Shown one piece after another: positions 7,068 to 15,548 of a stretch of 64,000 bases of DNA. Under the pieces are notes generated by a model. It saw only the letters and a list, made by a program, of their open reading frames with translations, did not search any database and had not been told where the DNA came from. This DNA is from Pedobacter suwonensis (GTDB lineage: Bacteria; Bacteroidota; Bacteroidia; Sphingobacteriales; Sphingobacteriaceae). The DNA lies in assembly GCF_900111825.1 (NCBI RefSeq), contig NZ_FOJM01000003.1, forward strand, positions 1-64,000, written 5' to 3'. The translations under genes and the position numbers were made by a program. Within the stretch, counting starts at the first letter, position 1. Every line of letters begins with the position of its first letter.

Positions 7068-7539
7068 ATTGATCAAATGCCTGGCGGCCTGTACGCTCTT
7101 GCTTTCGGCATGTGCAACACCAAAAAGCAAAAAAATGTTGCATGAACAGGACCTTGAGGTAAAACATGACAGCCGGGAAAGCAACAGTGAGCAAAGCTGG
7201 GCAAAAAGCAATACCCTTTTGCTTGATACCAGCAACAGCGAATATGTGGTGCAAATTACCCCATTGGGGAAATTTTTCTACAGTGCGGAAAAAGGTTTTG
7301 AAGGGATGGCCGAGAAGGTGGTGTTTAGAGGAAAGGCCAACCACAGGCGCATATTGCAGGGGCAACAGCAAAAAGGACGTCAGCTGGCACAACAAAAAAC
7401 CAGGGTGAAAAGTACGGCATTAAAAACGAAGGTACAGTATACCGAAAAAACAAGAAAAAGCCTGTCACTATTTTTTTGGACCGGACTGGGAGTGGTATTT
7501 TGCCTGGCATTAGGCTGCCGGCTAATGAAAAAACGATGA
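7057..7539 (+). CDS. Small lipoprotein with C-terminal membrane helix, spanin-like
   Basis: A 160-residue protein with a lipoprotein signal (lipobox LLSACA, Cys near residue 19), a highly charged Gln/Lys/Arg-rich central part likely to be helical (residues ~45-130, QGQQQKGRQLAQQKTRVKS), and one C-terminal transmembrane helix (SLFFWTGLGVVFCLALGC). The ATG at 7057 follows a good purine-rich site (AGGAAAGGAG) and overlaps the end of the hydrolase gene by 11 bases; the start 33 bases upstream is less likely. A lipid anchor plus a membrane helix linked by a helical rod is the topology of unimolecular spanins, which span the envelope. No sequence family was recognised. Confidence 0.6.
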   Translation: MKTELIKCLAACTLLLSACATPKSKKMLHEQDLEVKHDSRESNSEQSWAKSNTLLLDTSNSEYVVQITPLGKFFYSAEKGFEGMAEKVVFRGKANHRRILQGQQQKGRQLAQQKTRVKSTALKTKVQYTEKTRKSLSLFFWTGLGVVFCLALGCRLMKKR

Positions 7540-7554
7540 TTGACCTGAATATTA

Positions 7555-7586
7555 AAATGCTCCCTTTAAGCTATAAGGGAGCATTT
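7555..7586. terminator. Intrinsic terminator hairpin after the lysis-like cassette
   Basis: A perfect 12-bp stem (AAATGCTCCCTT with AAGGGAGCATTT, 8-base loop) lies between the lipoprotein gene and the convergent wzi gene. It probably ends transcription of the cassette. Confidence 0.75.
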
Positions 7587-7645
7587 ACTGTATACTATTG
7601 CTGATATAAAAATTGAACTGTGTAAGGTAATTTAGTCGACAACAA

Positions 7646-9328
7646 TCAATTTTGAAAAATATAGGCCAAACCAACCTTCAAATTTAAGTTTCCCCGATCC
7701 TGTTGATCCCAATTCCAGAATTGCTCACTCAAAGGAGAAACTCCTTTAATAGTATATTGATAATTATGAGAACGGATATAACTCAATTGAGTGTTTACAA
7801 TAAAACTTTTGTAAGTCCAATCAAATTTACCTGAAAAAGACAGGTCTATCCATTTTCTTCTATTATCAGTAGCGATTGCGAAATAATATAAATCGTTATT
7901 ATTTACAAGTCTTTCTAACTGAAGGCCTATCCTTTTTAATCCTTTCACCCAGCTTAGCTCTAACGATTGCAGGTTACTGCCCGGACCGATTCCGGCACCA
8001 AGAACCTGCCCCATATTGGTATAGCCGTCTTTTACCTGATGATGTACATACCAGGTTGGTTGTGCCCTGGCTTCTCCTGTTCTGGCCCCTTCCAACTGGG
8101 TAAATTCTACACCTACCTGAATAAATGCATCATCTGCTTTCAGCGGAATCAGTTTCCGGAAACCGGCAATATAGGCCCGGGAATGTTCCGGCTCTTGTAA
8201 GGCATCGCGTAGGTTATAAGGATGATCATTTCTCCCGTATTGCAAATAAACTTCTGCATGGCTCTCGGGCATTACCCATCTGGCAAAAACTGATGCATAC
8301 TGATCACGTTTTCTATTGTCTTCATTATTTTCGCCATTGATCACACTTGCTTTTTCTACAGGTGAAAAAAGCGGAAAATAATCACCAAAAGAGCTGCCCA
8401 TATCTTTTCTATACACAATAAAGCTGCGATCGAAGCCCAGAAATAAATTGGGAACCCATTTGGGCTGATACGTAAAGGCTATTCCGGAAAGGTATCGCCA
8501 GTCATCGGGTTTGGCAACAAAAAGCGCATTATCCGGAATTATTTTTGAACTTTCTAATCTACCGGCAATAATTTGTGTTTCAAATGAACCGATGGGGGTA
8601 TTTACAGGCCGTGTGGTATTCAAACTGATATGTTTAAATCCACTTGCATTATTGCTCATCAAAAGTGAATTTCTTACGCCCGGCCCCCACCATAAATTTT
8701 CGTTTGACAAACCTATTGAAACCGGATCAAAGGTTAACCGGACATTACTCTGCCCCCATGAAACTTTGGAATAAGATCCTGTGCCAAAACGGTCTGGATT
8801 ATCAATCATATTCGCCATCTGGGCGTATTTTTTTAAAAATGCCGGCTCATTATCTGCCTGATAGAGTTCGGTAAAGGCTTTATTCTGCGCATAAACATAC
8901 TCGGGTTTAAGCTGAACACTTAAGGGACCAAGCTTTGCAAAAAAACCCGCAGAGATTTGGGTCTGGTAACCCCTGGCTGGAATCATTGATCCATCATTCC
9001 AACCATATGGATGATCGGTATTGACCTGTTGCTGCCAGGTGATGGGTAAAACATATAAAGAGAAAATGTTATTTGGAGTGGAAAGTACTTTTTTCCTGAA
9101 TTTATCCAATTCAATACCATCGGTCGCATCAAGCAGAACGTTATTCCTTGCTGAAATGGTCAGCGGCCTGATCATGAATGAACTTCCGGAAGTATCGTTG
9201 CCCAATAGCTGCTGTCTCCGAAGATTATCTTCCAGGTGGTCTAACAAACCAACAGGTACAGTTTGGGCAACAGTTTGTGTGCCAACAGCCATTACTGCAG
9301 CACATAAAAAGAGGAAAAATTTATTCAT
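7646..9328 (-). CDS. Capsule assembly Wzi-family outer-membrane protein
   Basis: A 560-residue outer-membrane beta-barrel of the Wzi family, which anchors or organises capsular polysaccharide at the cell surface. Residues 1-22 form a signal peptide (FFLFLCAAVMAVGTQTVAQT). Many amphipathic strands follow, with family-like segments such as NVRLTFDPVSIGLSNENLWW, GPGVRNSLLMSNNASGFKH and HAEVYLQYGRNDH. The ATG at 9328 gives a clean signal peptide, and a -7-like promoter element lies 22 bases upstream; an alternative start 24 bases upstream adds an unlikely N-terminus. It is the last gene of the first polysaccharide locus and seems to have its own promoter. Confidence 0.88.
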   Translation of the reverse strand: MNKFFLFLCAAVMAVGTQTVAQTVPVGLLDHLEDNLRRQQLLGNDTSGSSFMIRPLTISARNNVLLDATDGIELDKFRKKVLSTPNNIFSLYVLPITWQQQVNTDHPYGWNDGSMIPARGYQTQISAGFFAKLGPLSVQLKPEYVYAQNKAFTELYQADNEPAFLKKYAQMANMIDNPDRFGTGSYSKVSWGQSNVRLTFDPVSIGLSNENLWWGPGVRNSLLMSNNASGFKHISLNTTRPVNTPIGSFETQIIAGRLESSKIIPDNALFVAKPDDWRYLSGIAFTYQPKWVPNLFLGFDRSFIVYRKDMGSSFGDYFPLFSPVEKASVINGENNEDNRKRDQYASVFARWVMPESHAEVYLQYGRNDHPYNLRDALQEPEHSRAYIAGFRKLIPLKADDAFIQVGVEFTQLEGARTGEARAQPTWYVHHQVKDGYTNMGQVLGAGIGPGSNLQSLELSWVKGLKRIGLQLERLVNNNDLYYFAIATDNRRKWIDLSFSGKFDWTYKSFIVNTQLSYIRSHNYQYTIKGVSPLSEQFWNWDQQDRGNLNLKVGLAYIFQN

Positions 9329-9349
9329 ATATGTATACGACTTTGCCAG

Positions 9350-9357
9350 CAAATATA
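9350..9357 (-). promoter_or_regulatory. Candidate -7 promoter element for wzi-like gene
   Basis: On the minus strand the bases read TATATTTG, a match to TAnnTTTG, 22 bases before the ATG at 9328. It implies a short leader of about 15 bases. A -33 partner is not obvious. Confidence 0.45.
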
Positions 9358-9474
9358 CATAGCGAACAGGTAGTTAAGGTGTTTTTTAGTCAATTTAATC
9401 AAAAACTATGGAATATAGTCAACAATGGCCCATAAAAATCAACCTATTTTGGTTTTTGACTTTAAAAATAGCCG

Positions 9475-10449
9475 TTAATTTTTTACCTGCATTAATTTTG
9501 CTTTTCCTTCAAAAGAAAAGCGTAGCAATAAAAAGGCAATTCCCAATGCAAGTACAAAAATCAAACTAAGTAATACTGATTGTCCAATCCAGAATATTAC
9601 ACAGCAATTAATCAGAAACTGGGAGATAAAATATGCAGTTGATACACCGATGTGTGACCATTGCCTGTCATTCGCCAGGTATTGATAGAAATGGGATCTG
9701 TGCGCTTCGAAAATATTTTCTTTTCTAATCTTTCTGAAGAATATGGTAAACACCGCATCTAAACCATATACCAGTAATAACAATATATAAACTGCATTAC
9801 CTGTTTTTAAAATCAATTGTCCTATTAAGAAAACGATAATAAAGGCAATGCTTACACTACCTACATCTCCGGCAAAACATTTAGCTTTTTTACGAAAATT
9901 GAAAAAATTAAATACTAAAAGCGATAAGCCTACAATAATCAGGAAGCCGGGTTCGGTAAATGAAACGACGTACTGATTAATATAAAATAAAGTTAAAATC
10001 GCTAATAAACTATAGCTTCCTGTAATACCGTTTATGCCATCCATAAAGTTGTAGGCGTTAATGGTTCCTATGATAAAAATAACAGCAATTACAACCCAAT
10101 ACCAGGATAGTGCAAACAAATCCCATTGATATAACAGTAGCGAAACTGAAATTAACTGAACGAATAACCTCATCTTGTTGTTAAGCGTAAAAATATCATC
10201 TAAAAAGCTGATTGTAGCAATGGCCGTTAAACCCAGCATAAAGAATGGATATTGCTGACCATAAAAAAAGAAAAACAACAAACAGGCAAGGCAGAAAATA
10301 ATACCACCGCCTCTTAACGTTATGGTTTGATGAGAGCTTCTTGCGTTTGGCTTATCAATGATATTGAAGTGATCGGCTATTTTAAAATAGAATAGCTCAA
10401 TCAGAAAAAGTGCAAGAAATATAAGTAGTGCAGACAAAAATGACATCAT
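9475..10449 (-). CDS. WecA/WbpL-like polyprenyl-phosphate HexNAc-1-phosphate transferase
   Basis: A 324-residue integral membrane enzyme of the MraY/WecA (PNPT) family. It starts polysaccharide repeat units by moving a UDP-HexNAc (often a 6-deoxy HexNAc) phosphosugar onto undecaprenyl phosphate. About ten membrane helices are visible. Conserved cytosolic motifs are present: an Asp pair in SFLDDIFTLNNKMRL, the Mg-binding NAYNFMDGINGITG, FAGDVGS, and the His motif EAHRSHFYQYL. It lies downstream of an SDR reductase, the same pairing as wbpV-wbpL in Pseudomonas O-antigen loci. A 140-base gap and a -7-like element (10464-10471) suggest its own promoter. Confidence 0.92.
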   Translation of the reverse strand: MMSFLSALLIFLALFLIELFYFKIADHFNIIDKPNARSSHQTITLRGGGIIFCLACLLFFFFYGQQYPFFMLGLTAIATISFLDDIFTLNNKMRLFVQLISVSLLLYQWDLFALSWYWVVIAVIFIIGTINAYNFMDGINGITGSYSLLAILTLFYINQYVVSFTEPGFLIIVGLSLLVFNFFNFRKKAKCFAGDVGSVSIAFIIVFLIGQLILKTGNAVYILLLLVYGLDAVFTIFFRKIRKENIFEAHRSHFYQYLANDRQWSHIGVSTAYFISQFLINCCVIFWIGQSVLLSLIFVLALGIAFLLLRFSFEGKAKLMQVKN

Positions 10450-10463
10450 GGTTTAATTAACAA

Positions 10464-10471
10464 CAAAGATA
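10464..10471 (-). promoter_or_regulatory. Candidate -7 promoter element for the WecA-like gene
   Basis: The minus strand reads TATCTTTG, a match to TAnnTTTG, 15 bases before the ATG. A TTTG lies about 23 bases further upstream (10495-10498), somewhat far for the usual -33 spacing. Confidence 0.45.
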
Positions 10472-10589
10472 GAAAATTGGAGGCGAGAGAACAGCAAAGC
10501 GATAAAACTTATTGCGAAAGCTTCATGAGTTCAAAACATCAAGTAAAATACTTTTCTGCACAATCGAAGTAGCTGAATCTAATCGTTAT

Positions 10590-11486
10590 TTATTTAAGCC
10601 TGAACCCTTCTAATACGCTTTTTGGGTTCCAATTTAACTGTTCTCTGGCATAACGGTCGTCAAAAGTTAAATCTGCACGAATTTTAACCAGCTTCCTGGT
10701 ATTAATTGGTGATTTGTTACCTAAAATATCACCTAAGCCAGCCAAAACTTTTGCCAGCCATAAAGGAAGGTTAACCGGGTGTCCTTTGCTTAGTTGTTTA
10801 GCAATACTCATTGATAGTTCCTCGAAAGATGGGTGATACCCGTCAGTAAGGTTATAAATCCCACCTATTTTAGCAGCAACAGGTATAATCTTTGCAACAT
10901 CAGCGGCCATCACCATGCTCTTTCTGGCTTTGCCTCCGGCAATATTAAAGTAATAGCCCTTTTTAAGCCCTTTGATCATTGCACCCAGGTTTCCGGGAGG
11001 ATTTTCTCCCACTAAAAGCGGCAATCGTAATATGGTGCAAACTACATTTTTTTCGGCGCACCACTTTGATATTAATCTTTCTGCCTGAATTTTACTTTCA
11101 CCGTATGGGTCCTTCGCTTCCAGAGAGGTGTTTTCATTGATCAGTATTCCGGATTCTTTTCCATAAACCGCTACAGTACTGATAAATACGAAAAACCTTG
11201 GAATAGCTGCAGACTGCTCCAGACCTTTTAAGAGATTAAGCGTGCCAACTTTATTTACATCAAAAAAGGCTTGCTTTTCTGCTGCTGTTTTGGGAACCGA
11301 GTGTGCTTTACCAGCAACATGTATGACCAGATCTGCCGGTTCCAAAACAGGAATCACTTTTGCCAAATCCAAATTATGGCTGGCACCGGATCTCGAAATG
11401 GTAATGACATCATGCGCTTTGCATAATTCATTGTAGATGTATTTACCCAAAAAACCAGATGCCCCAGTTAAAATTACCCGCATCAT
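10590..11486 (-). CDS. NAD-dependent epimerase/dehydratase (SDR), probable UDP-4-keto-6-deoxy-HexNAc reductase
   Basis: A 298-residue short-chain dehydrogenase of the extended type. The Rossmann motif VILTGASGFLGKYI lies at the N-terminus, the catalytic Tyr-Lys pair is in DPYGESKIQAE (around residue 140), and the upstream Ser is in FISTVAVYGKE. A C-terminal sugar-binding part follows. Pairing with a WecA/WbpL-like transferase is typical of WbpV/WreQ-type reductases, which make UDP-QuiNAc or UDP-FucNAc for that transferase. The exact product is inferred from context. The gene starts 2 bases after the preceding glycosyltransferase stop, so it is in the same operon. Confidence 0.85.
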   Translation of the reverse strand: MMRVILTGASGFLGKYIYNELCKAHDVITISRSGASHNLDLAKVIPVLEPADLVIHVAGKAHSVPKTAAEKQAFFDVNKVGTLNLLKGLEQSAAIPRFFVFISTVAVYGKESGILINENTSLEAKDPYGESKIQAERLISKWCAEKNVVCTILRLPLLVGENPPGNLGAMIKGLKKGYYFNIAGGKARKSMVMAADVAKIIPVAAKIGGIYNLTDGYHPSFEELSMSIAKQLSKGHPVNLPLWLAKVLAGLGDILGNKSPINTRKLVKIRADLTFDDRYAREQLNWNPKSVLEGFRLK

Positions 11487-11488
11487 AT

Positions 11489-12310
11489 TTACCTTAATTT
11501 TTGTAGTGTATCACGGTTAATTGCTGTTCTTTTTTTATCAAAAAGCCAACCCCATTTATTGAAATAATAAATAGCAGACTGCATTCCAATCTTTGTTAAG
11601 CGCCAGGATTTATGTGAGCCTTTTTCAAAATGATGATAGATGTGAACCTTCGGATAGAAAATGGTTTTATACCCCCCATCAATCAATCTCCTGCACAGGT
11701 CTGTTTCCTCTCCATACATAAAAATGCCCTCATCAAACAAACCAATCTTTTTTAGTGCACTTAACCTTAAAAACATAAAACATCCGGATAGGTAAGGCAC
11801 CTCCATGATCTCGTTGTAGCCGGTAAACCTTAGCTCAAAAATATGGTTTTGTTTTTCCACCATTTTTTTGAGCGGATTAAAACGGCGGCCGATCCAATCA
11901 TATGGTTTGGGCAATAACTTACAGAGGTATTGAATATCGCCATTTGGATAAAGTACTTTAGGCATGATATTGCCTACGCCTGGATTCTTCTCCATATAAT
12001 CAACCAACTCTTCCAAAACCCCCTTCCCGTAGTACACGTCGGGGTTTAAAACCAAGTGGTAAACAGATCCTTCTTTTATAGCCAAATTTATAGCGATATT
12101 ATGGGCTGCACCAAAACCAGGATTGGAAGGATTGTGCATATAGGTGATCCTGGGATCATTTTTAATGTCTGCCAGATCACTTGTTGGTGAATTATCAATC
12201 AGATATAACTTAATCGGAGACTGGTCAAAGTTAAGTAAGCTGTCAATAGCGTTTAACAGTACGTCTCTATCATTCCTGAATAAAACAATACTTGCAGTTA
12301 TGAGTATCAA
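11489..12310 (-). CDS. GT2 glycosyltransferase (rhamnosyltransferase-like)
   Basis: A 273-residue family 2 glycosyltransferase, with a GT-A fold acting on the cytosolic face of the membrane. Visible are the N-terminal nucleotide-sugar region (LYLIDNSPTSD), the divalent-cation motif in LVLNPDVYYG, and the acceptor motif YGEETDLCRRLIDGG. Lengths and motifs match rhamnosyltransferase-like GT2 proteins. The reading frame has no ATG near its start: an in-frame stop lies just upstream, so translation must begin at TTG 12310 or ATT 12313. The gene is 14 bases behind the previous stop, so it lies in the main operon. Sugar specificity cannot be read from sequence. Confidence 0.85.
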   Translation of the reverse strand: MILITASIVLFRNDRDVLLNAIDSLLNFDQSPIKLYLIDNSPTSDLADIKNDPRITYMHNPSNPGFGAAHNIAINLAIKEGSVYHLVLNPDVYYGKGVLEELVDYMEKNPGVGNIMPKVLYPNGDIQYLCKLLPKPYDWIGRRFNPLKKMVEKQNHIFELRFTGYNEIMEVPYLSGCFMFLRLSALKKIGLFDEGIFMYGEETDLCRRLIDGGYKTIFYPKVHIYHHFEKGSHKSWRLTKIGMQSAIYYFNKWGWLFDKKRTAINRDTLQKLR

Positions 12311-12324
12311 AATTTAAGAATTAA

Positions 12325-13230
12325 TTACTTATTGGAGGTAAAATTATGACTTTTTATCGCATTTATTGCATTGGGATTTTTCACATGGGCACGGTTATCC
12401 CCCATCGGGATAGTCCATCTGCACCGGCCGTTGTCGCTTAGAACACTCGAATCATATTTAAAAACAGATCCGTCTTCCTGTACCAGGGCAATTTCATATC
12501 CCAGTTTAAGAACAATGCCTGATAGCTTAATTTCTGCATTTCTGATCAGGAGTCTTTTATCAGTAATGCCCTTGCCGGGAAAGCTTCCGTTAATGTCAAC
12601 GATCTCCTGTAAAATAGCCCTGGTTGTTAACAAAAAGAAACTTTGTGCATGAGGCTTAAAATTATTACGAATAATACTCTGGTACATTTTGGTGGCATAT
12701 GATATACCCAAAACACCAACTGTATCGTTAGCTTCCATATAATCGATATAGGAATCTAAAAATTCAGTTTGCATTTGATGAACCGAGGTATTTGTCAAGA
12801 TGACATAATGATTCGGTTTCTCCCTGATCGTTTCAAAAAATTCCGCGTAGCCCGAAAAATCCATGCCCTCATTTCCCACTTCCAAAACATTACAGGTTAC
12901 AAGCGCTTCCTTTTTTCGCCAGGCTTCGGATAAGGTTAGACAGATATCCACCTGCCTGTTGCCAGCATAATTTTTAAATCTTTCCAGTTGAAATTTAAGC
13001 CCGCAGGTAAATTCTTCAGCTACCTTTAATTTCTTTTGCCTAACAGCATGATATCCTCCCCATTCATGAATACAGACCGAAATTTTGTTATCATCGGCAC
13101 TAAGCCGCTGCCTCAATGCAGGGCTTTTAGGGCACTTGCCAAAATTCCATTTCCAGTAGTTATTTAAATATAGAAACGGGCTTAAAACTAGTTCCCCTAA
13201 TAAAATCAAATAAAACCTAACCTTATGCAT
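12325..13230 (-). CDS. Probable glycosyltransferase, weakly RgpF-like
   Basis: A 301-residue protein that I do not recognise firmly. The N-terminus is hydrophobic (FYLILLGELVLSPFLYLNNY), consistent with membrane association. The segment EVGNEGMDFSGYAEFF recalls the conserved Asn-Gly-Asp region of rhamnan-synthesis (RgpF-like) proteins, followed by HYVILTNTSVH. The C-terminal half has no clear motif. It sits between a GT2 and the beta-helix gene, with its start touching the end of the latter, so it is part of the repeat-unit operon and most likely adds or modifies a sugar. It could also be another small GT-like enzyme family. Confidence 0.5.
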   Translation of the reverse strand: MHKVRFYLILLGELVLSPFLYLNNYWKWNFGKCPKSPALRQRLSADDNKISVCIHEWGGYHAVRQKKLKVAEEFTCGLKFQLERFKNYAGNRQVDICLTLSEAWRKKEALVTCNVLEVGNEGMDFSGYAEFFETIREKPNHYVILTNTSVHQMQTEFLDSYIDYMEANDTVGVLGISYATKMYQSIIRNNFKPHAQSFFLLTTRAILQEIVDINGSFPGKGITDKRLLIRNAEIKLSGIVLKLGYEIALVQEDGSVFKYDSSVLSDNGRCRWTIPMGDNRAHVKNPNAINAIKSHNFTSNK

Positions 13231-14715
13231 CTAGTTAATCCGTTTGATATCAATACCCGTTTTAGACAGATTTTGTCCAACAGAAAAATTTCTGATGTTT
13301 TTGCTCAGTCCAAAATTTGTGATATTGGTTTTGCCAATACTTAATTTTTCTGTACCTGTACCTGCATCATCAATGTAAAAGTTAACTTCTTCATTTTTGT
13401 AAGTACCATTTACTGCTGCTATCTCAACCTTGTTTATACCATGAAAATTAGCCTTATTACCCACTAAATTAAGATGCGCTATGTTAATAGAGGATTTGTT
13501 GCCCGTATCCAGGATGCCAAAAGCAATGCCAGCGTTCTTATAATTACCCTGAACAGTGACGTTTCCAAGTTTAATATTATTTTCCCCTGCCAATGAACCT
13601 CGAATGCCTTTATTGAGTACGGTTTTCTTTCCTCCCTTTATCGTTAAAGTATCAATGATAACGGATGAATTGTTGCCGAAGATATGAAGAGCAGAACTGT
13701 CAAAATCAAGATCTCTAGGTCCACGGTCATCAATGGACAAACTGGCCGATATCACACGTACTTTTTTACAGGCTTCAAACCAAAGCGCAGCAGATGAATT
13801 ATTAGAGTAGGTTTGATTGGATGAATTATTGATATTGACAAGATCGGCTTCAAAATACTCATTCCTGTCAGCCGTTAAGCCTGTAGAACCATAATTGTTC
13901 ACCTTGATATGGTATGCATAATAAGTACCAAAACTAACGATAAAATTAAAACTCTCCTGGGGCATGTATAAACCAGCAGAGGTGAGGTATGATTTCCCGT
14001 TGACCAGGATTACTTTTGGCAATATTCCAACATCTACAGCTGTTGCATTTTTAAGATGTGTTGATCCTCCCACCGTTTTTCCGTCATCCAGCGTATGATA
14101 TACATGAATAGTCTTATTACTGATGTTTCTGAAGGAAACATTTGACAGTTCTACATCACCAAGCGTAATGACGGTGATGCATGAACGCGCATGGATATTA
14201 ATGGCCTCCACATGAGCGATATTGATTTTAGCATCTTTTCTTGTTGCATTAATGAGGATAACATCTGCATTTGAGGGCATGATGCTGTTGATATGATGCT
14301 CTTTCCCAAACACTTTCCAGTTTTCTACTGATTGCCCACGGGAACCAATTATTTTTAGCTGATCTATTGAAACGTTATTGCAATTTATATTTAAGGCCAG
14401 TTGAGCATTACTGCCGAAAATCTTTACCGTCAAACCTTTAAGCACCATCTTTTTGAGTGCTAAGTTTTGTTGCCCTGTAATTACATAGGTTAAGTTTTCG
14501 CCGGATAATACCACATCCATATCCTGTGCTGCTTTTAAAGCTTTTAAAAATGCTTTGGTATCATTGGTTTTTCCATCCCCTTTTGCACCAAAATACCGTA
14601 AAGTAAGTACCTTATTGCTTGCTCCACAATTACAATTGCAAAGAAGCACCAAAATCAATGGTACAATTAAATGGAAGACTCCCTTCTTCGCAGAAGTTGG
14701 ATTGATTACGCTCAC
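13231..14715 (-). CDS. Secreted right-handed beta-helix (pectate-lyase-like) protein
   Basis: A 494-residue protein with an export signal (residues ~10-32, VFHLIVPLILVLLCNCNCGA; a Cys there could be a lipobox-like site but is not canonical). A pectate-lyase superfamily start follows (LRYFGAKGDGKTNDTKAF). After it come repeated Asn-rich coils (VDIGILPKVIL, NNSSVIIDTLTIKGG and similar) typical of a parallel beta-helix. Such proteins include polysaccharide lyases, hydrolases and C5-epimerases; catalytic residues cannot be assigned by eye. It overlaps the next upstream glycosyltransferase gene by 4 bases (ATGA), so it is produced with the polymer and may trim, release or epimerise it. Confidence 0.75.
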   Translation of the reverse strand: MSVINPTSAKKGVFHLIVPLILVLLCNCNCGASNKVLTLRYFGAKGDGKTNDTKAFLKALKAAQDMDVVLSGENLTYVITGQQNLALKKMVLKGLTVKIFGSNAQLALNINCNNVSIDQLKIIGSRGQSVENWKVFGKEHHINSIMPSNADVILINATRKDAKINIAHVEAINIHARSCITVITLGDVELSNVSFRNISNKTIHVYHTLDDGKTVGGSTHLKNATAVDVGILPKVILVNGKSYLTSAGLYMPQESFNFIVSFGTYYAYHIKVNNYGSTGLTADRNEYFEADLVNINNSSNQTYSNNSSAALWFEACKKVRVISASLSIDDRGPRDLDFDSSALHIFGNNSSVIIDTLTIKGGKKTVLNKGIRGSLAGENNIKLGNVTVQGNYKNAGIAFGILDTGNKSSINIAHLNLVGNKANFHGINKVEIAAVNGTYKNEEVNFYIDDAGTGTEKLSIGKTNITNFGLSKNIRNFSVGQNLSKTGIDIKRIN

Positions 14716-15548
14716 ATTTTTCTTATTAAAGTATATAAAATTTTATAATAGTAATAGCTAAAGGGCCCAATCCCTTTTATCGCTTTCAGGAACTGGATTT
14801 GTTTGTTTTGGTTCTCAAGGGTAGTTTTTAACCCTAAAACCTTATTGATAAAATATTGAAGATTTACATTTCTAGCCCCAACTACATTTGACAAATGCTG
14901 TCTGTAATAAATCAATGGGTCGTCAATTCCAAAAACAATACCCTTGTTTTGTAAAACTTTAATCGTGATCCACCAATCGTGCATTGGTGCCATGGAATGA
15001 TAGGGCAGGCTACAATTTCTGGCAGCTTTATTAAATACCATGGTACAACCCGTTACACAATTAAATACCTGAATAATGTTTTTTTCAGCCAGAAATTTTG
15101 GCTTTATACCAGATGATTTCCAAAAAGACTGATTCACCACATTCAGTTCATGATCTACGACGTATAAGTCAGAATGAACGATAATCGGGACCTGCTGATG
15201 TTGACGCTCTAATTTTTTCATCTCAAGCATAGATCTTTCCACTTTTTCAGGCAGCCAAAAATCATCGTGATCGCAAAAAAAGAAATAATCAGCTTCGATG
15301 TTCTCCAGCAAAAGCATAAAACTCCGGGCAGCACCCATATTTGATTGACGATCGTTGATCAGCGTAATTCTTTCATCTTTATTTACAAAATCCTGTATAA
15401 TTTCAAGCGTGTTGTCCTGAGATCCATCGTCCCGAATATAAAGCTTCCAATCACGAAAAGACTGTTCAACAATCGATTGAAGCTGTGGCCTTAGAAATTG
15501 CTGGCTATTGTAGGTCGCCATCAATATCACAATATTATCCTTAGACAT
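14712..15548 (-). CDS. GT2 glycosyltransferase
   Basis: A 278-residue family 2 glycosyltransferase. The start is typical (VILMATYNSQQFLRPQLQSI), with the donor-binding IRDDGSQDNT, the DxD-like FCDHDDFWLPEKV, and a downstream acceptor motif MHDWWITIKV. This set resembles WfgD/rhamnosyltransferase-like enzymes of O-antigen loci. It overlaps its neighbours at both ends (4 and 8 bases), showing tight translational coupling within the operon. Its donor and linkage are not predictable from sequence. Confidence 0.88.
   Translation of the reverse strand: MSKDNIVILMATYNSQQFLRPQLQSIVEQSFRDWKLYIRDDGSQDNTLEIIQDFVNKDERITLINDRQSNMGAARSFMLLLENIEADYFFFCDHDDFWLPEKVERSMLEMKKLERQHQQVPIIVHSDLYVVDHELNVVNQSFWKSSGIKPKFLAEKNIIQVFNCVTGCTMVFNKAARNCSLPYHSMAPMHDWWITIKVLQNKGIVFGIDDPLIYYRQHLSNVVGARNVNLQYFINKVLGLKTTLENQNKQIQFLKAIKGIGPFSYYYYKILYTLIRKM

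Noticed and set aside
4690..7539. Intact prophage or integrative element
   Set aside because: No integrase, structural genes or flanking direct repeats were seen; only an excisionase-like HTH and lysis-like genes.
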